Assembly: GCA_025603075.1 (NCBI GenBank)
Contig: MU626352.1
Span: 1-64,000, forward strand
DNA length: 64,000 bases
From: Neoconidiobolus thromboides FSU 785
Taxonomy: Eukaryota; Entomophthoromycota; Entomophthoromycetes; Entomophthorales; Neoconidiobolaceae
Reading direction: 5' to 3'
Shown: in pieces, positions 45,692 to 58,669 of the stretch
How positions within the stretch are numbered: the stretch's first letter is position 1
How the letters are laid out: the number at the start of each line of letters is the position of its first letter
Made by a program: the position numbers and the translations under genes
The notes under the pieces: model-generated
Told to the model about the DNA's origin: nothing
Databases searched by the model: none
What the model saw: only the letters and a program-made list of their open reading frames with translations

Positions 45692-48600
45692 CTTTTTCGA
45701 TATGGATTTGTCAATTAACATTTTGATTGATTTCAAAATCATAATTAAATAACTAACTATATTTATGTAAATTTGGTTCTTAATAGTCTTTGATTGTTTT
45801 TATATTCTTTATACATTCTAGAGTTATTATTTTTTCAAGAATAGGTCTCCTGTTTTTTATTTGAATTTATTTTGATAACCTATTCATAAACAAAACATTA
45901 ATTTATTATTACTTGGCCCTTTGGCCCCATGTTAGAAAAATTTTAATAGTAATATATATAATTAAATCATACACTGTTTAAACATATTATAGGTTATATA
46001 TATGCTATAGTATATTACCACTAGGAATATATTGAATTTTATTTTAAGATTAATTTTTAAAACTTCGATTTATTTGAAATGAACCTTGTCTAATTTATCT
46101 AATTCAATCCAAGATCCCCAATAGTACTATAAAAGTTCGAGTATACTGTATTTGGAAATTATCATTTGTACAAAAATACAATAAAAAATAAATTACTGTT
46201 ACTTACCCAAACCCATTATTATTCAAAATAGACTATACTTTTTCCGTATATTCGCTAACTATGAGTCTAAGTGATGCATTAAACTAATTACTCATTTTAA
46301 TATTATTTTTTCGTAAGATTCAAATGAAAATTAAATAATTTTAGAGATAACATAAAAAGTTAAAATAAAATAAAATATTATTTAGTACATTTTATTTAAA
46401 AACCATTCGCTATTGTTAGGATTGAGGTTTAAGAGCACTTAAGATATAACTTTATCTCTTGCTCACATATTTGCTTTTTACTCATATTAACATTAGCTAT
46501 TTTTAGCAATTGACACTATGTATAGCAATAAAATATTATATTAATACGATTTTGGTACTTCAATTAAAATCTATTTTAAACTCAAATAGGCGAAACAAGT
46601 GGTATAACGTAATTCTCAACCATAAAGAAACTTCCAGCACATAATCATTTGATATAATATAATATATTTCATTATACGTTTTTCAATTCCATCCTCTAAA
46701 GATTAAGAACACTTAATAATAAAAACTTACGAAAGCATAGTACTTTAAGTGCCTTAATCTATTTTTAAAATAATAAGTTATATCATTCTAGTGGAAATAA
46801 AATTTCATGTATGGTTTAAATCGCTATTTACAAATTAATGTATTAGAATATCCCTCGGCTTTACTTTTAAATGAACTATAAAAATTAATAAGGTTATTTG
46901 AAAATCCAAACTATTATAATATACCAACAAAAGAGGCTATTCCGTAAATTGCGTTCATATCTACATATATAGAATCAATTGCAATAGAGATTTATTTATG
47001 ATATGGAACTGAAGAAATGTAATGGTAGCTTATCATACTTTAAATTCTTTAGAATTATGCGAAATTAGACCTAATTTGTATTTATCATGCCATTAGAATT
47101 TAACTTTCAATCTTTCAAATGACATGGTATTCAATATTGTTATATATTATTTAAATTGTTAACCTTTTTATTTAGTGTTTAAAGCTTGAAATGTTGTTAA
47201 TTTTATAACATAAAAATATATAGACATCTTAGCAACTGAATTTTTATTAAAGAAGAGATGATTAAAGTAATTAACTTTATATGTATAAACACTAATTTCT
47301 CGGTTCGGGACATAGCTAAAAGAAAATAGCGGGAATTAAATTGAAGAATAGAAACATGCCTACAAACAGGAAATAAAGCTTAATTACGTTAGTATAAACT
47401 ACGATATCAGTTATTAAGCAAATTAGTATCTAAATTAGGATTGTAGCTTAAACCTAATAGAATAACTACTACAAAAGTTTTAATAACATTTCTTTATACA
47501 GTTTACATTTCTAAAGTTAAACTTGGTTCCTAGAGACTAGTGATTTAAGCTATCATTTATCTCTAAGCCATCTTTTATCATTAAATTTTCTTTTATATTA
47601 GCCAAGTAAGATGAAATTCTTTATCATGAGTGCCATCCCTAATTTTAATCCCACGCATATTATCAGTTATATTTTTGACATCTTTTTGAAAGTTTATTTG
47701 ATATTTTTTTAAAATGAATATTTTGTTACCAAAGCTAAGAAAGTTAAGATCATTTTTAATAGGCATGACTATTTTATTCATTAAATTACCGATTCTTCAT
47801 CCTTCAATTATTTTATTTTCCCCCTTTATTACTCGGTGTTTTTAAAAAAAATTAAATGGTAACTGTAATGTTATTATTATATAAAACACCCTCTTATTAT
47901 ATTCATTACAAGCTTATTTACAGACTTACGTTTTTACTTTTTTTAGTCTTTAAAATCCAGGTCATAATTAATTAAAAATATTTATTAAAGGTTTTTATTT
48001 CGAAAAATTATATCAAAAATTTATGCGTATAGTCTATAGCGCATGATGGTATCAAAAGTATACAATTCTAGATTTATGGAGGGTTTATTATAGAAATAAC
48101 ATGACCAAACGACACAGGAACCTAACTCCTAAATGATACTTAATTAAGATCAAAAGAAGTTTAAGCTTAATTCTATAACCTCAAATTTACGCTAATTGAA
48201 AACAAGTAGAGATCAAAGCTTTATATTACAATAACCGCAATTTACAGCATATTCAAAGATTATGTTTGTCACCTAACTTTTGATATTTATGTATAGTCAA
48301 AAGTAGTCGCTGTTTATAATCCGATTTTTATAGTTATTATAAATATAAAAATGGTAATAAAAAATTTATCATATCATGAAATTTTATTCAATATAGTTTA
48401 TTATATATGTAAAAAAAGTTATTTTAGTATTCCTTTGCCCTTAATGTCCTTTGTGAAATCTCCATTGCTTAAGATATATACTAAGTAATCTGTTTTTTAT
48501 ATAAATTATAAACAGCTTAAGTTTGTTGAAAAAGCGTATTTTTTATATAATATTATTTATGTTTTTAATAAAGTAAAATCTTTTAGTGTTTATATGTATT

Positions 48601-49824
48601 ATACATCTAATAATCTACTTCGTATTTAATTTGGATTTTAAAATAACCTTTTTAATAAACATTTTATATTTATAACAAATATTTTATAATGTAGTATTTA
48701 CTATTGTTATATTACAGTTGTAATAGACAAAGTAACATTAGAACAAATATAATTCTATAATATTTAACTTTCTACTTGTTTTTTTGAAGCTCATTTACTT
48801 TTATAAATCAATATGATAATACTTTCTCAATTCAAATGTACAGTATTATAATTCATCATAATTATTTAAATAATTTGCACAAACTGATAGATAGCTTTAT
48901 GATAATAATACTGCCAAAAATGAACATGCACCAAGTCTTTACAAAATTTATAATAGCTTAGATCAGAAAAACAAGTAAAACTAAACAAAAATTTTACTAT
49001 TAATACATCCTATTATTGAGCAAAAAAAAAGGACATTTAAAACATTACTTTATAAACATTCTGTCCATTTTGCTCAAAAGCGTTGATATCTATATTGGGA
49101 ACTATAGCTTTTTTTATTTTCGGTTCTGGTTATTGTCAAAAAGCTCTTATCAATAATATAGTCCTTTCGTTTTAAAACTGTTGAATGGTATTATATACAT
49201 ATATTACAAAACGAGGATATTATTTAAAATGATTTGTTTGTAAGATTTAATAGTTTATTTTTAAATAATATCCCCGCTTTTAATAAATATTACTAGCACA
49301 GTTTCAATTTAAGCCTTAAAGCAAAATAAATAAATTGAAATTACAGCAGGTTTTGAATCCAGCGATAACTGTAGAACTTTGATGTTATAGATATGAGCTT
49401 GCTATTTTTTATATATTCAATGTTTTTTGTTATCTATACGTTTTTGTGCTCTAGGTGTAATTGCTATCTATTAGATATTGATTCTTATGAATTTTTAGTT
49501 TTAAACAGCTTAATAGAGAGCCAATAGCATAGTTATTACAGTGCATGAAAATGAAAACTAGAGTAAAAGTAACAAATTATTTTTATCAAACTTAAATAAC
49601 CAACAAATAAGATTACTTCTCAGCCAAATGAAAAAATGAGTGATTTGCAAAGTTAATCCGAAAATTCGAATCAAAATCTAATTAGCAAATAAAATAATAG
49701 TTTATAGCTAAATATAGCAAATACGTTGTAATGATTGGACATGAACAAATTTAACTGTCAAATTAATTGGATGAAATTACGGATAAGATGACAAATGCTG
49801 CAACTAAAATGATCTTATTTTTGG
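45692..49824. other. long intergenic desert
   Basis: About 4.1 kb, AT-rich. A minus-strand frame at 47593-47781 (62 codons, Lys/Ile/Asn-rich) has fairly normal residues but no recognisable motif, so it is not called. No MITE copy lies here, unlike in most other gaps. Confidence 0.5.
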
Positions 49825-49831
49825 TATAAAA
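49825..49831 (+). promoter_or_regulatory. TATA-like box of the second cyclin gene
   Basis: TATAAAA in a comparatively GC-richer context lies 48-54 bases before the ATG at 49879. Confidence 0.4.
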
Positions 49832-49878
49832 ACAGAACCAAAGAGATTTGACTTTATTTTTTTTACTTTTTGAAAAAA

Positions 49879-50457
49879 ATGACATTATATCAGCAAGAAA
49901 TAGATTGTGAAATACAAAGCATAAACAGATTCGATTCGCGACTTTTTCCTGCTATTATAAATAAAAAGTATAATGAAATAACCCAACTACCGGATTCAAC
50001 GATAATTAATTTTATACAAAGAATCATCTATATTCAAGCTAACTATGATAACAAAAAAGGATTGATCCCCAACCCAAATTTTTATCAGATGTTAATCAGT
50101 AGCTTACGCGCACCACCAAGTATTATATTGGTAAGTTTGAACTATTTTACTCGCTTGGTACATAAAAAATCTTTCTTATTAAATAATTATCCTGTTAACT
50201 TGATCTTTATCGCATGTTTGAAGTTAAGTTATATATGGTTATTGGATACCAAATACAACATGGAACTCTGGCAAAGCATTACCTTGGTTAATAAACAGGA
50301 TTTAGCCAAAATGCAAAACTTAATTTTGATGGAGCTGGATCACCGTCTATTTATTTTACACTCTTGTTACATGAAGTGGGAAATTTGCTTGTTAAATTTT
50401 TCAAATCATTACAACTTTCATGACTTTCCTATTGATATTAATCAATTTTTCCTTTAA
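49879..50457 (+). CDS. Pho80/Pcl-like cyclin, second copy
   Basis: A single exon of 192 residues from the first ATG; the frame is open upstream to a TTG at 49870. The cyclin box spans about residues 40-155. Its core, PPSIILVSLNYFTRLVHKKS, then IACLKLSYIWLLDTKYN, then a Met-Glu-Leu-Trp turn and LILMELDHRLF, aligns step by step with the cyclin at 4936-5613. The two are clearly paralogues but have diverged strongly. Family knowledge places such proteins as activators of Pho85-like kinases. The protein is near the minimum size for a cyclin fold, with little outside the box. Confidence 0.72.
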   Translation: MTLYQQEIDCEIQSINRFDSRLFPAIINKKYNEITQLPDSTIINFIQRIIYIQANYDNKKGLIPNPNFYQMLISSLRAPPSIILVSLNYFTRLVHKKSFLLNNYPVNLIFIACLKLSYIWLLDTKYNMELWQSITLVNKQDLAKMQNLILMELDHRLFILHSCYMKWEICLLNFSNHYNFHDFPIDINQFFL

Positions 50458-51135
50458 TGTTTTATTCTTTTCACTATTGTTAGCAACAATTAATATTATA
50501 TTTTTCTTTACCCAATTCTTCAATATCCCCCTTTCCTCATATTTGTTTAAGCAAGAAGTTTATTTCTGCATTTTAATCCACCTTATTCAATCTAAACTAT
50601 ATTTTATTGCCCTGTTTAGTCTTACATCTTATTCATTTGGTTTTTATGTTTGCTTTCTATCTTTTCAACGTTAATCTTATATATATTACGAATCTATTAC
50701 AATGATTTATTTTTATCATTCCATATTCAATAAACTGATTATTCAATATTATACTGTACAAATTTATTAAGTCACATTATTATGTATAAATGATTTGTTC
50801 TTTTAGTTTAGGTGCGATTAATAGGCTAATAATTTAATCAATTAACTTTATCCATAATGTAATCCCCTACTTTATTTAGTCACCACAGCCAATGAAAGTT
50901 CTTAAAATTAGGTATCTGTATTAAATAATTAGTGTATTATTCATCTATTTAACACCCTAAAAAGAATATCCAACTTTACTTGATAAAGTTAATTTGTATT
51001 TATCATATCCAATGAAATCACCATGTTATTTATATCTTTCCAATAACTTTAATTCATCAATTTTACTTACCTAGTTTATAAAGTACTGATAAATTTAGGT
51101 TTATTTGAAATATGAAAGTTTATTAAAAGGAGTTT
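50458..51135. other. intergenic stretch
   Basis: About 680 bases. The plus-strand frame at 50420-50674 is Phe/Leu/Ile-rich shadow sequence and not called. Confidence 0.45.
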
Positions 51136-51238
51136 TATAAGGAGATGTATTTTTGTATTTAACAATTTTATTAACAATTTTTTCACCTAAATAACGCTTA
51201 AAAGACGGAAAAAGTGAAGTCAAAAAAACACCACCATA
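51136..51238 (-). mobile_element. MITE-like element, copy 16
   Basis: A minus-orientation copy with left end TATAAGGAGATG, core complement TTTCACCTAAATAACGCTT and right end ACACCACCATA. Confidence 0.85.
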
Positions 51239-51477
51239 AAATAAAACAACAGAGTTAAGTAACTCCTTTTAATTATGACCTTATCTATTTGAATTTTTGT
51301 AGCTTTAGAGTAGATAGTTTATTTTGTAAACAAAAAGCTCTAAAGTTGCTTGAATTTTTAGTTTCAAATGTGTTATTTTGCTTTAAAAATAGCTAAAATG
51401 GAATAAAATATTAAACTATAAAAATTAAAACTTCATATTATTATCGCACTGCATATGTTTTTGTATAATACAGCTAG
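51239..51477. other. spacer between MITE copies 16 and 17
   Basis: About 240 AT-rich bases with no gene. Confidence 0.4.
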
Positions 51478-51585
51478 TATAAGGGGATGTGTTTTTGTGT
51501 TTAAGAATTTGCTAGCAATTTTTCTACTAAAATAGTGCTTAAAAGATGGGAAAAACAATGAAGCCAAAAAAAACAGCCCCATAAT
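51478..51585 (-). mobile_element. MITE-like element, copy 17
   Basis: A minus-orientation copy with left end TATAAGGGGATGTG, core complement TTTCTACTAAAATAGTGCTT and right end ACAGCCCCATA. Confidence 0.87.
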
Positions 51586-52831
51586 ATGTTTATTAAAGCT
51601 AAATGTGTAATTTTATTTTAATTGACAATTTTATATTAATAAGTACTTTTGGAAACTAGCCTAAATGGGTGGATCTTGCCTCAACTGATAGAATATCAGT
51701 TCTCAATCATATAACTTTGAATGATAAACACTAACAGAGTAACCCTCAAATTTTGTAATAATGAAATAAAATTTATATTAGATACTAAAAATTACTTTTT
51801 AGTTTGAATTTAAAATTTAGATAAATTTCAGTCAACTATTCAAATCATTTCATGGCCTGATTTTAAGAATTTCAAATTTTAGTTGGCATTTTAAGATTTA
51901 TATTTAATCTAAATATATACCTATATTTATAAAATTTGAGTTATGAAGGTTTTACAAATACATGTGTCTTTTCGAGATACATGTTATTTAAGCATTTGAC
52001 ATATTTGAAAAATCGAGCTAAATGGTTGTCTCTTTTACCAATATATACCGCCTATGTTTGTAACTTAATATTTAAAATAAATATTTTAAAGTGCTTATAC
52101 AAATTCAAACTTTTGATACAATAAAATTTGAGTTTTCAATTACACCAAAACCTTCTGTAACTGATATTATATATACTCTCCTTGCTTCCATCATTGACCT
52201 ATTTGGTTGATTTTCTGGAAAAGTACCTGTCAATTAATGATTTATTCATTTTAATGTCTATCTCTTGATCCGCCAATATTATTTGCCCAATCAAACAACA
52301 ATTGGCAAAATTGGTGTTTATCCAACTAAAAAATGGTAATCTTGCATTCAAACCAACAATAGTGAAGTAGTCCGGTTTATCGATTATATTATATGCTAAA
52401 GTATTTTATTAGCCAGAGGAATAGATATATACAAACATAAAGTTTGTTATTTACTTAGAACAATTTAACTTTTTTAACATAAACATTTTATCATGTACTA
52501 TTTATTTCTTTAAAGTCCAAGTTTTCACATTTTTCGAAATTGTAGCTAGTTTTATAAAAAATAGAATTCTTTGATGAAAGTGAATTTATTTATGAGGAAG
52601 GATTCAAGTTTTAAAAAAAGTAACAATGTCTCATGTAAAGAGTGATCTATTATGAAAATCAGTTTTGCATTTATTTTTTCAAAACGAGAGTTTCTTAATA
52701 AGTTTAATATTTTGGACTTTCAAGGTACGTTTTTAGAGTAGTTTGCTTTAACGATAGAAGGATATAAAACACAAAATATAAGCCAGTATATATATAATAA
52801 GAGATCTAGTATTTAGACATACTTGAAAAAA
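51586..52831. other. intergenic stretch
   Basis: About 1.2 kb. A plus-strand 62-codon frame at 51936-52124 has no family resemblance and sits in ordinary flanks, so it is not called. Confidence 0.45.
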
Positions 52832-52934
52832 ATATAGGGGTGTATTTTTTTGTTTAAGAATTTTATTACATCTTTCCACTGAAATAGCGCTTAAAAAATG
52901 AAAGAATAATGAAACTAAAAAAAACAGTCCCATA
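52832..52934 (-). mobile_element. MITE-like element, copy 18
   Basis: A minus-orientation copy with left end ATATAGGGGTG, core complement TTTCCACTGAAATAGCGCTT and right end ACAGTCCCATAT. It lies about 340 bases before the eL28 gene. Confidence 0.88.
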
Positions 52935-53257
52935 TTTTCTTTCATTTATTTTTTTTAAATTTTGTTTAACAATTTACTAAAAAAAATTATGGGAATTGAG
53001 ATTTGCAAAAGAAATAATAAAAAAAGATTTTTCTATAAAAAATTGCAGGGGTATTGCAGAGAAAAAATCGAAAATTAGCAGGCTTGTTTTGTAGTAGCAA
53101 AAAAATTAGAAACTTTCTTTTCCTTCAAATTTAATTATAAATAAATAAGGTTAGTTTCTATGGAAATTAAATATGATGGTTTTGAATAAAGACAACCCAA
53201 AAGTCAATATTATTCGATCGATATATACATGTTTTATAATTTATAACATTTCTAACC

Positions 53258-53275
53258 ATGAAAAATACAATGTAG
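53258..53275 (+). promoter_or_regulatory. short upstream reading frame touching the eL28 start
   Basis: An ATG at 53258 opens five codons ending in TAG at 53273-53275; the very next base begins the eL28 ATG. If the transcript includes it, ribosomes would stop next to the main start. A leader intron or a later transcription start could remove it. Confidence 0.4.
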
Positions 53276-53772
53276 ATGGTCTCTACTGATCTCCTTTGGG
53301 AAGTTACCAAACGTAACAACACTTACTTAGTTAAAAGATCTGGTGTCACTTTCTCCCGTGACCCATTAAACTTAACTAACTTACATAACCGTGCCCAAGC
53401 TGGTTTCATCCAAACCAATGTAAACAAAATGTTAAAACATAGAGAAAAATATTAACCTAATTTTGTAGGCTATCGGTTTAGTTGCTGGACCTAAAGGAGT
53501 TACAGCCCATTATACCACTGGAGCTAAAAACTTCAATAAACCAAGCAAACATTTAGTTAAAGTTAACGTACGTGCTAACCACTTCAAACAAGGACAAAAG
53601 AAGATTGTCGGTTTAGTTACCAGAAATGCTCACCGTGATGACCAATACAAGGTAAAATTTTATATTTTTATAATTTCCTAAAAGTTAATATCATTAGAAT
53701 GCTCAACTCCGTGCTTTCGCTCTTTACCGTTCTAATAACAAAAGAGTTAAGCCAACCACCAAACAAGCTTAA
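53276..53772 (+). CDS. RPL28: large-subunit ribosomal protein eL28
   Basis: Three exons (53276-53419, 53469-53651, 53698-53772), all joined in phase 0, give 133 residues. The start VSTDLLWEVTKRNNTYLVKR, then a Phe-Ser-Arg-Asp-Pro-Leu-Asn-Leu-Thr-Asn block, the basic middle, and the Arg/Lys-rich end KRVKPTTKQ match eL28 in length and order. eL28 belongs to the cytosolic 60S subunit. The budding yeast gene called RPL28 encodes a different protein (uL15), and eL28 is missing from that yeast, so the presence here fits a fungus outside Saccharomycetes. Codon use is noticeably richer in C-ending codons than in neighbouring genes, as expected for a highly expressed gene. The start is fixed by the conserved N-terminus. 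Confidence 0.92.
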
Positions 53773-54168
53773 ATCTAAAATATAGTTTTTATAAAAATGA
53801 ATTAAGTCTTTTTTATTTATGGTTTAGTTTTGTTTGTAAATTTTGGTTATTAAGTGGATTATATAATTATTTTAATATTATCAGTAAAAATAAATCCAGA
53901 AGCGAGCTAAGTTTTAGTAAAACTAACTGAATTTTTAGTTTCAAATATTTTATTAAAATTGTTATCTTCAGAAAACACGTCTGGATATAAATTTCGATAG
54001 ATATTACCTTATGCTTGCTTTAGTTTATTTTTTAATCAAACAATAAAATTTCAACTTAAATTCTCATTATTCTTAACATTTTTTATATATAATGATTATT
54101 TAATCTTTTAATTACATAAGTTCAACTTTTTTAGATAAATGCAAAAAAAATAGGGGTCAAAATTATTT
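53773..54168. other. intergenic between eL28 and MSH1
   Basis: About 400 AT-rich bases: the eL28 3' flank and MSH1 promoter. No motif stands out. Confidence 0.45.
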
Positions 54169-57100
54169 ATGAAAATGTTTTTAAATTATTTTATTCATAG
54201 AAATTTACAAGTAATAAGAATTTCCCGATGCTTTCTAGTTAGCAAAAGAAAAGTAAATTTAGTTACAAAGGATAAGGAGTTGGGGAATTTGCTTCTTCAA
54301 GATGTTGGGAAAATAAATGCTGAACAGGATCCAGTAGATTTAGACTTACCTTCTAGTAAATTACTACAGACAGTGAAAAAATACCAACTTGATAATAAAA
54401 ACCAAGTGGCTTTAATAAGAGTTGGAGATTTCTATGAGGTAGCATCATATTATTATTACTATAATTTATTAAATTTTATTAGATGTACTATGATCAAGCT
54501 GAACAAATTGGTGAACTTTTAGGATTGGCTGTAGTAAAGAAAAAAGTAAAAGAGCATGTATTTTCATTTACTGGGTTTCCAGCAAAAAGTTTAGAAAGAC
54601 AGTTAGAAAAGCTTATTTCCCATGAGTTAGATGTTGCCATATTAGAACAATACCAAGATGAAATTACAAAGCAATTTTATAGAAAAGTGGATAGAATTTA
54701 TACAAAAGGAACATTAATCGACCTTCCATTCCTAGACACCTCCAAATGCAATTACTTATTAAGTTTATACAGGAAAGGAAATGATATTAGTATGTCATGG
54801 TTAGATGTTACAACTGGAGAGTTTTTTATTTCAAGCAGTAAAATCGAAAATTTATTAAATGATTTAGCTGTTATTAAGCCTAAAGAAATCATATTACTGG
54901 AAGAAGAAACGGAGTTAATCAAGCTATTAAAGGGGTATAAACTAAGTTTTGAAAGTAAGGAATTATTCTTAAATAAGAAAATAAAAGGCATTCGAAAGAT
55001 ACAGAAGGAAATAAAGCTGTATACAAAGTTGGAACAAAAAGCAGCTAATGGTATTATCAATTATTTTGATAAAGTGATGGGGAATAAAGAAATCAAATTT
55101 GAATTAAACGTTAATAAAAAAGACGAACAAACTGTTAAAATGGATAAAAGCACAATTGATAGTTTAGAGATATTTGGCGGAAAAAATAGTGTGTATAACT
55201 TACTCAATAAAACAATCACCAAAGGGGGATCTCGCTTGCTTTATCATTACCTATCGAACCCATCAACTGATATTAGCTTGATTGAAACTAGATTGAACCT
55301 AATAGAAGTATTTATATTCAATAAAATCATAATTAATAAAATAAGACAAAGTCTAAAAAAGACTAAGGATGCCCAATATGCTATTCAAAAATTATCTTTA
55401 AATCTAGGTTCTTTTTCGGAACTTTTGGATATTTACAATATGCTTCAAGTAGCTGAAGAATTAAATAAATTATTAGGAGAATATAAAAATCAAAGTATCA
55501 TAAAGGGATTAACAAAGAAGCTAAATTTCAAAAGCGAATTGTTAGATATTACTAAAAATACGTTGCAAATAAATGACATGGAGGTTAAAATTAATTATGA
55601 GTAAGTCAATCGCTTTAATAAGATAGTGTTTAATTTCTTCTTTAGATCTGATAAGCAGTTGTTAAATTTTCAGCAGCAACATGAAAAGCTAATTACTCAG
55701 AAAGAGGACTTGGAATTGAATTTAAGAGAATTATTGAGTACACCTAATATAATATATAAAATGATTTGATACTTATTATATGATAGATTGTAAATCATTA
55801 AAATTAGTTACATTTGGCAATTTGGCACACATCGTTGAGATTAGTTCTAGAGACCATAACAAATTTGAAGATAACAAAAGTGAACTAAAATCACCACCAA
55901 CTCTATTTCAGTCCTTGAAAGGAAAATACCGATATTACGTTGAGGTAATTTAAATTTTAGATAAACAGGAACAATAATAATATGTTGTAGGATTGGTCCA
56001 AATTAGCAACTGAGATTGAAGCTATAAATTTAGATATTATGAACCGTGAAAAGGTTGTACTAAATGATTTAATTCAAAAAGTAATTTAGCCTAAAAATAT
56101 CAAAACAAGTACTGATATGGTATTTTAGATATTGAAAAGTAAAGAGTCAATTATCGAAATGAGTAAAACTATATCCGAAATTGATTTAAGTAGTACAATG
56201 GCCATGCTGAGTGATGAATATCAATTAAATAGGCCAAAATTAGTCCATGATGAGCAGGTAAAAATGATGAATTGTCGACATTTAACAGTAGAGCAAAGTT
56301 TATTAAAAAAAAGTAAATTATTTACTAATAACGATATCCTTTTGGACAGTAATCAAATATTGGTTTTAACTGGACCTAACATGGGTGGTAAAAGTACTTT
56401 TTTAAGAATGGTAGCTATTAACATTATACTGGCACAATGTGGATTTTTTATACCAGCTGAAAATGCGGTAATTGGTGTCACGGATGCTGTTTATTCGAGA
56501 GTACTATTATTGTACTTATTTGTTGTTATATGGTTTTTTAATTAATTAGATAGGCACAGGCGATAACTTAACCAATGAACAATCTACCTTTATGATTGAA
56601 ATGCAGGAAGCAGGAGATATATTAAAGAAGACAAGTAGAAAGTCACTAGTAATTATTGATGAAATAGGTAGAGGCACTTCACCTCTGGAAGGGGAAGCTA
56701 TTGCATATGGTATATTATTAGAATTGCAAAATCAAATTCAATGCCGAACTCTATTTGCAACCCATTTCCAGAATTTAGCCAACAATTTCCAAGAGTTGGG
56801 GTTAAATAAATGTGTCAACTTTCACAGTGAAGTAATCGAATTGGAGGTATAAAATTTAATATTGATTTTCTAATTAGACTTAAATTATTAGAACAATTCG
56901 TTTACCTTTTTGCATAAACTGAAACCAGGGGCTGCTTCTGACTCAGCTGCTTTAAAAACTGCCCGCTTAGCAGGTATTCCAGAAAATGCTTTGATTGAGG
57001 CAAATAGTTACTTAGAGAAATTAAATCGAAACTCGCTTTCTGGTAATCAAAAGGTAAATTTTTGTATATTATTAAATCAATCCTGACATTTTTAATAGTT

Positions 57101-57309
57101 GCCACCTAATAATTTAGTATCTAAAGAGGTAATGTGTTTTAATTTTATGTAGTAGCATTTATTTACTTACTTTCGTTAGCTTTCAAAGGTAGATCTAAAC
57201 GCACTTTCACCTATTGAAGGTAATTATTATTATTATCATTATGAATTAGATTTTACGTTTACACATTTCAGCGCTTCTATTTTTGAAGAAATTAAAAGAG
57301 CTATTATGA
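54169..57309 (+). CDS. MSH1: mitochondrial MutS homologue Msh1
   Basis: Eleven exons keep phase: 54169-54438, 54483-55600, 55646-55737, 55808-55944, 55991-56080, 56129-56500, 56550-56846, 56892-57053, 57099-57128, 57180-57219 and 57272-57309. They give 881 residues. A hydrophobic/basic start suits mitochondrial import. The mismatch-reading Phe-Tyr-Glu lies at 88-90 (VGDFYEMYYDQAEQIG). The connector, lever and clamp regions follow, with Walker A GPNMGGKST at 651-659, Walker B LVIIDEIGRGTS from about 726, and an ATHF signature with His. The tail LSPIEALLFLKKLKELL matches the MutS dimer helix. Msh1 recognises mispairs in mitochondrial DNA and keeps that genome stable. Exons 9-11 are very short (30, 40 and 38 bases). 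The exon 11 frame was chosen because it alone gives the conserved tail. Confidence 0.92.
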
Positions 57310-58669
57310 TTGAAAGTTATAAGTTACTCTGGAAATTATCTTAAATAGTAAATTATAAATAAAATTCGAATGAAATCATTTAATTTTTGACATTTTTAAA
57401 TGTTCGTTTAATTCATATATTCAACTATAATTTGATTTTGATTATCTCAACAGTGGACTATTCCTCAAAAACTAACTCTAAAAATGATTTTATCTAGTCT
57501 AAAAAGTTTTTTTCCTTCCATTACCTTACTTTATTTTGTTTTCCTTGATTTTCATTGTTTTAGCAGAGTAAATTAATATGAAATCTGATTGGCTCTTCCG
57601 AGATTTGTAAAGTACATTCAGAAATAACAACCTAAGCCTTTGAATACCAAAAACGAATTAAATGCAAAAATTTTCAGATCGAAATAAAATCATCATAAGA
57701 GCTAGATTCATTGTCTAACTTAGCCCTAATTGGGCAAAAATCTGCTTCAATAGTAAAAGGTTAAAAAATTCTGGCCCAATCAAACAGAGTTTTTGAAAAC
57801 TTGTTATTCAAAGGGTTAGAAATGAAGATAACTTGAAAATAAATTTAAAATTGTAAATATTAATTCATTAATTCATTCATTCGTTTAGCATCTTGTTAAA
57901 ATATTTTTTGATAAAACTAACCTTTTATATCATTAATTAAAATCTAAATTGACAACCTAACTTAAATCTCACTTTAAAATTAGTTTATGAATTAATTAAA
58001 AGGAATATTTTGAATGAGAATGTTTTTTTACCAAGATCAATTTTGTTAAAACAAGCATATAAAGCATCCTTTAAACTTATTTAGTTTCATTACTGCTATA
58101 TTAAAATGATTTTAATTCTTAAATCTTTAAATTGAACAAAATATTACTTGTTATAAATAATCGATCGTACATTAAACATTTATTTAAAACACTATATATA
58201 TTTGGTAAATACTTAAATGTACTTATTAGAGACTATTCACCTAATTTAAATTGGTTTAGTTATAATTTATTTCACTTTAATTAATATTTGATTACGCAAG
58301 CTTGCTTTTTATCCCTCCAATAAAATTAAATTTTTTAAAAATAAGTTTTATTTTAGAGCCACAAAATTATTATTAGTTAAATTTACCACTCTTTTTAATA
58401 AAGGACAAGCAAAAATTTACCATAAATAAAATGAGTCTTTTTAAAATAATATAGTGGAGTCAAAAATAAAAACTAACAAATTTATTAAAGCTTGAGCCTT
58501 TAATAAAAATCAAGAAATTAAATTAAAAGTTCAATAAACTAAGAATGACCTTAAATATATAAGATTAAATGAATAGAGCCATAAATTTTATAGCTGAGGA
58601 TGTTGAAGCCAAATAGACATATATAGATCAAATTGATAGTTGAACATTACATTGGGTTATTTTTATGGT
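57310..58669. other. intergenic between MSH1 and the LisH gene (convergent)
   Basis: About 1.36 kb. The fragment GAGAATGTTTTTTTACC near 58017-58034 resembles a MITE left end, but no core or right end follows. No gene was found. Confidence 0.45.

Noticed and set aside
47593-47781. 62-codon minus-strand frame
   Set aside because: Residue mix is fairly normal, but there is no family resemblance, upstream signal or neighbouring exon to support a gene.
53190-53197. GACAACCC resembling the end of the 810-base element
   Set aside because: Only 8 bases match and no partner end lies nearby.
54752-55060. 102-codon minus-strand frame
   Set aside because: Antisense to a well-supported MSH1 exon.
58017-58034. 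Fragment resembling a MITE left end
   Set aside because: The core and right end are absent, so the match is within chance for T-rich sequence.
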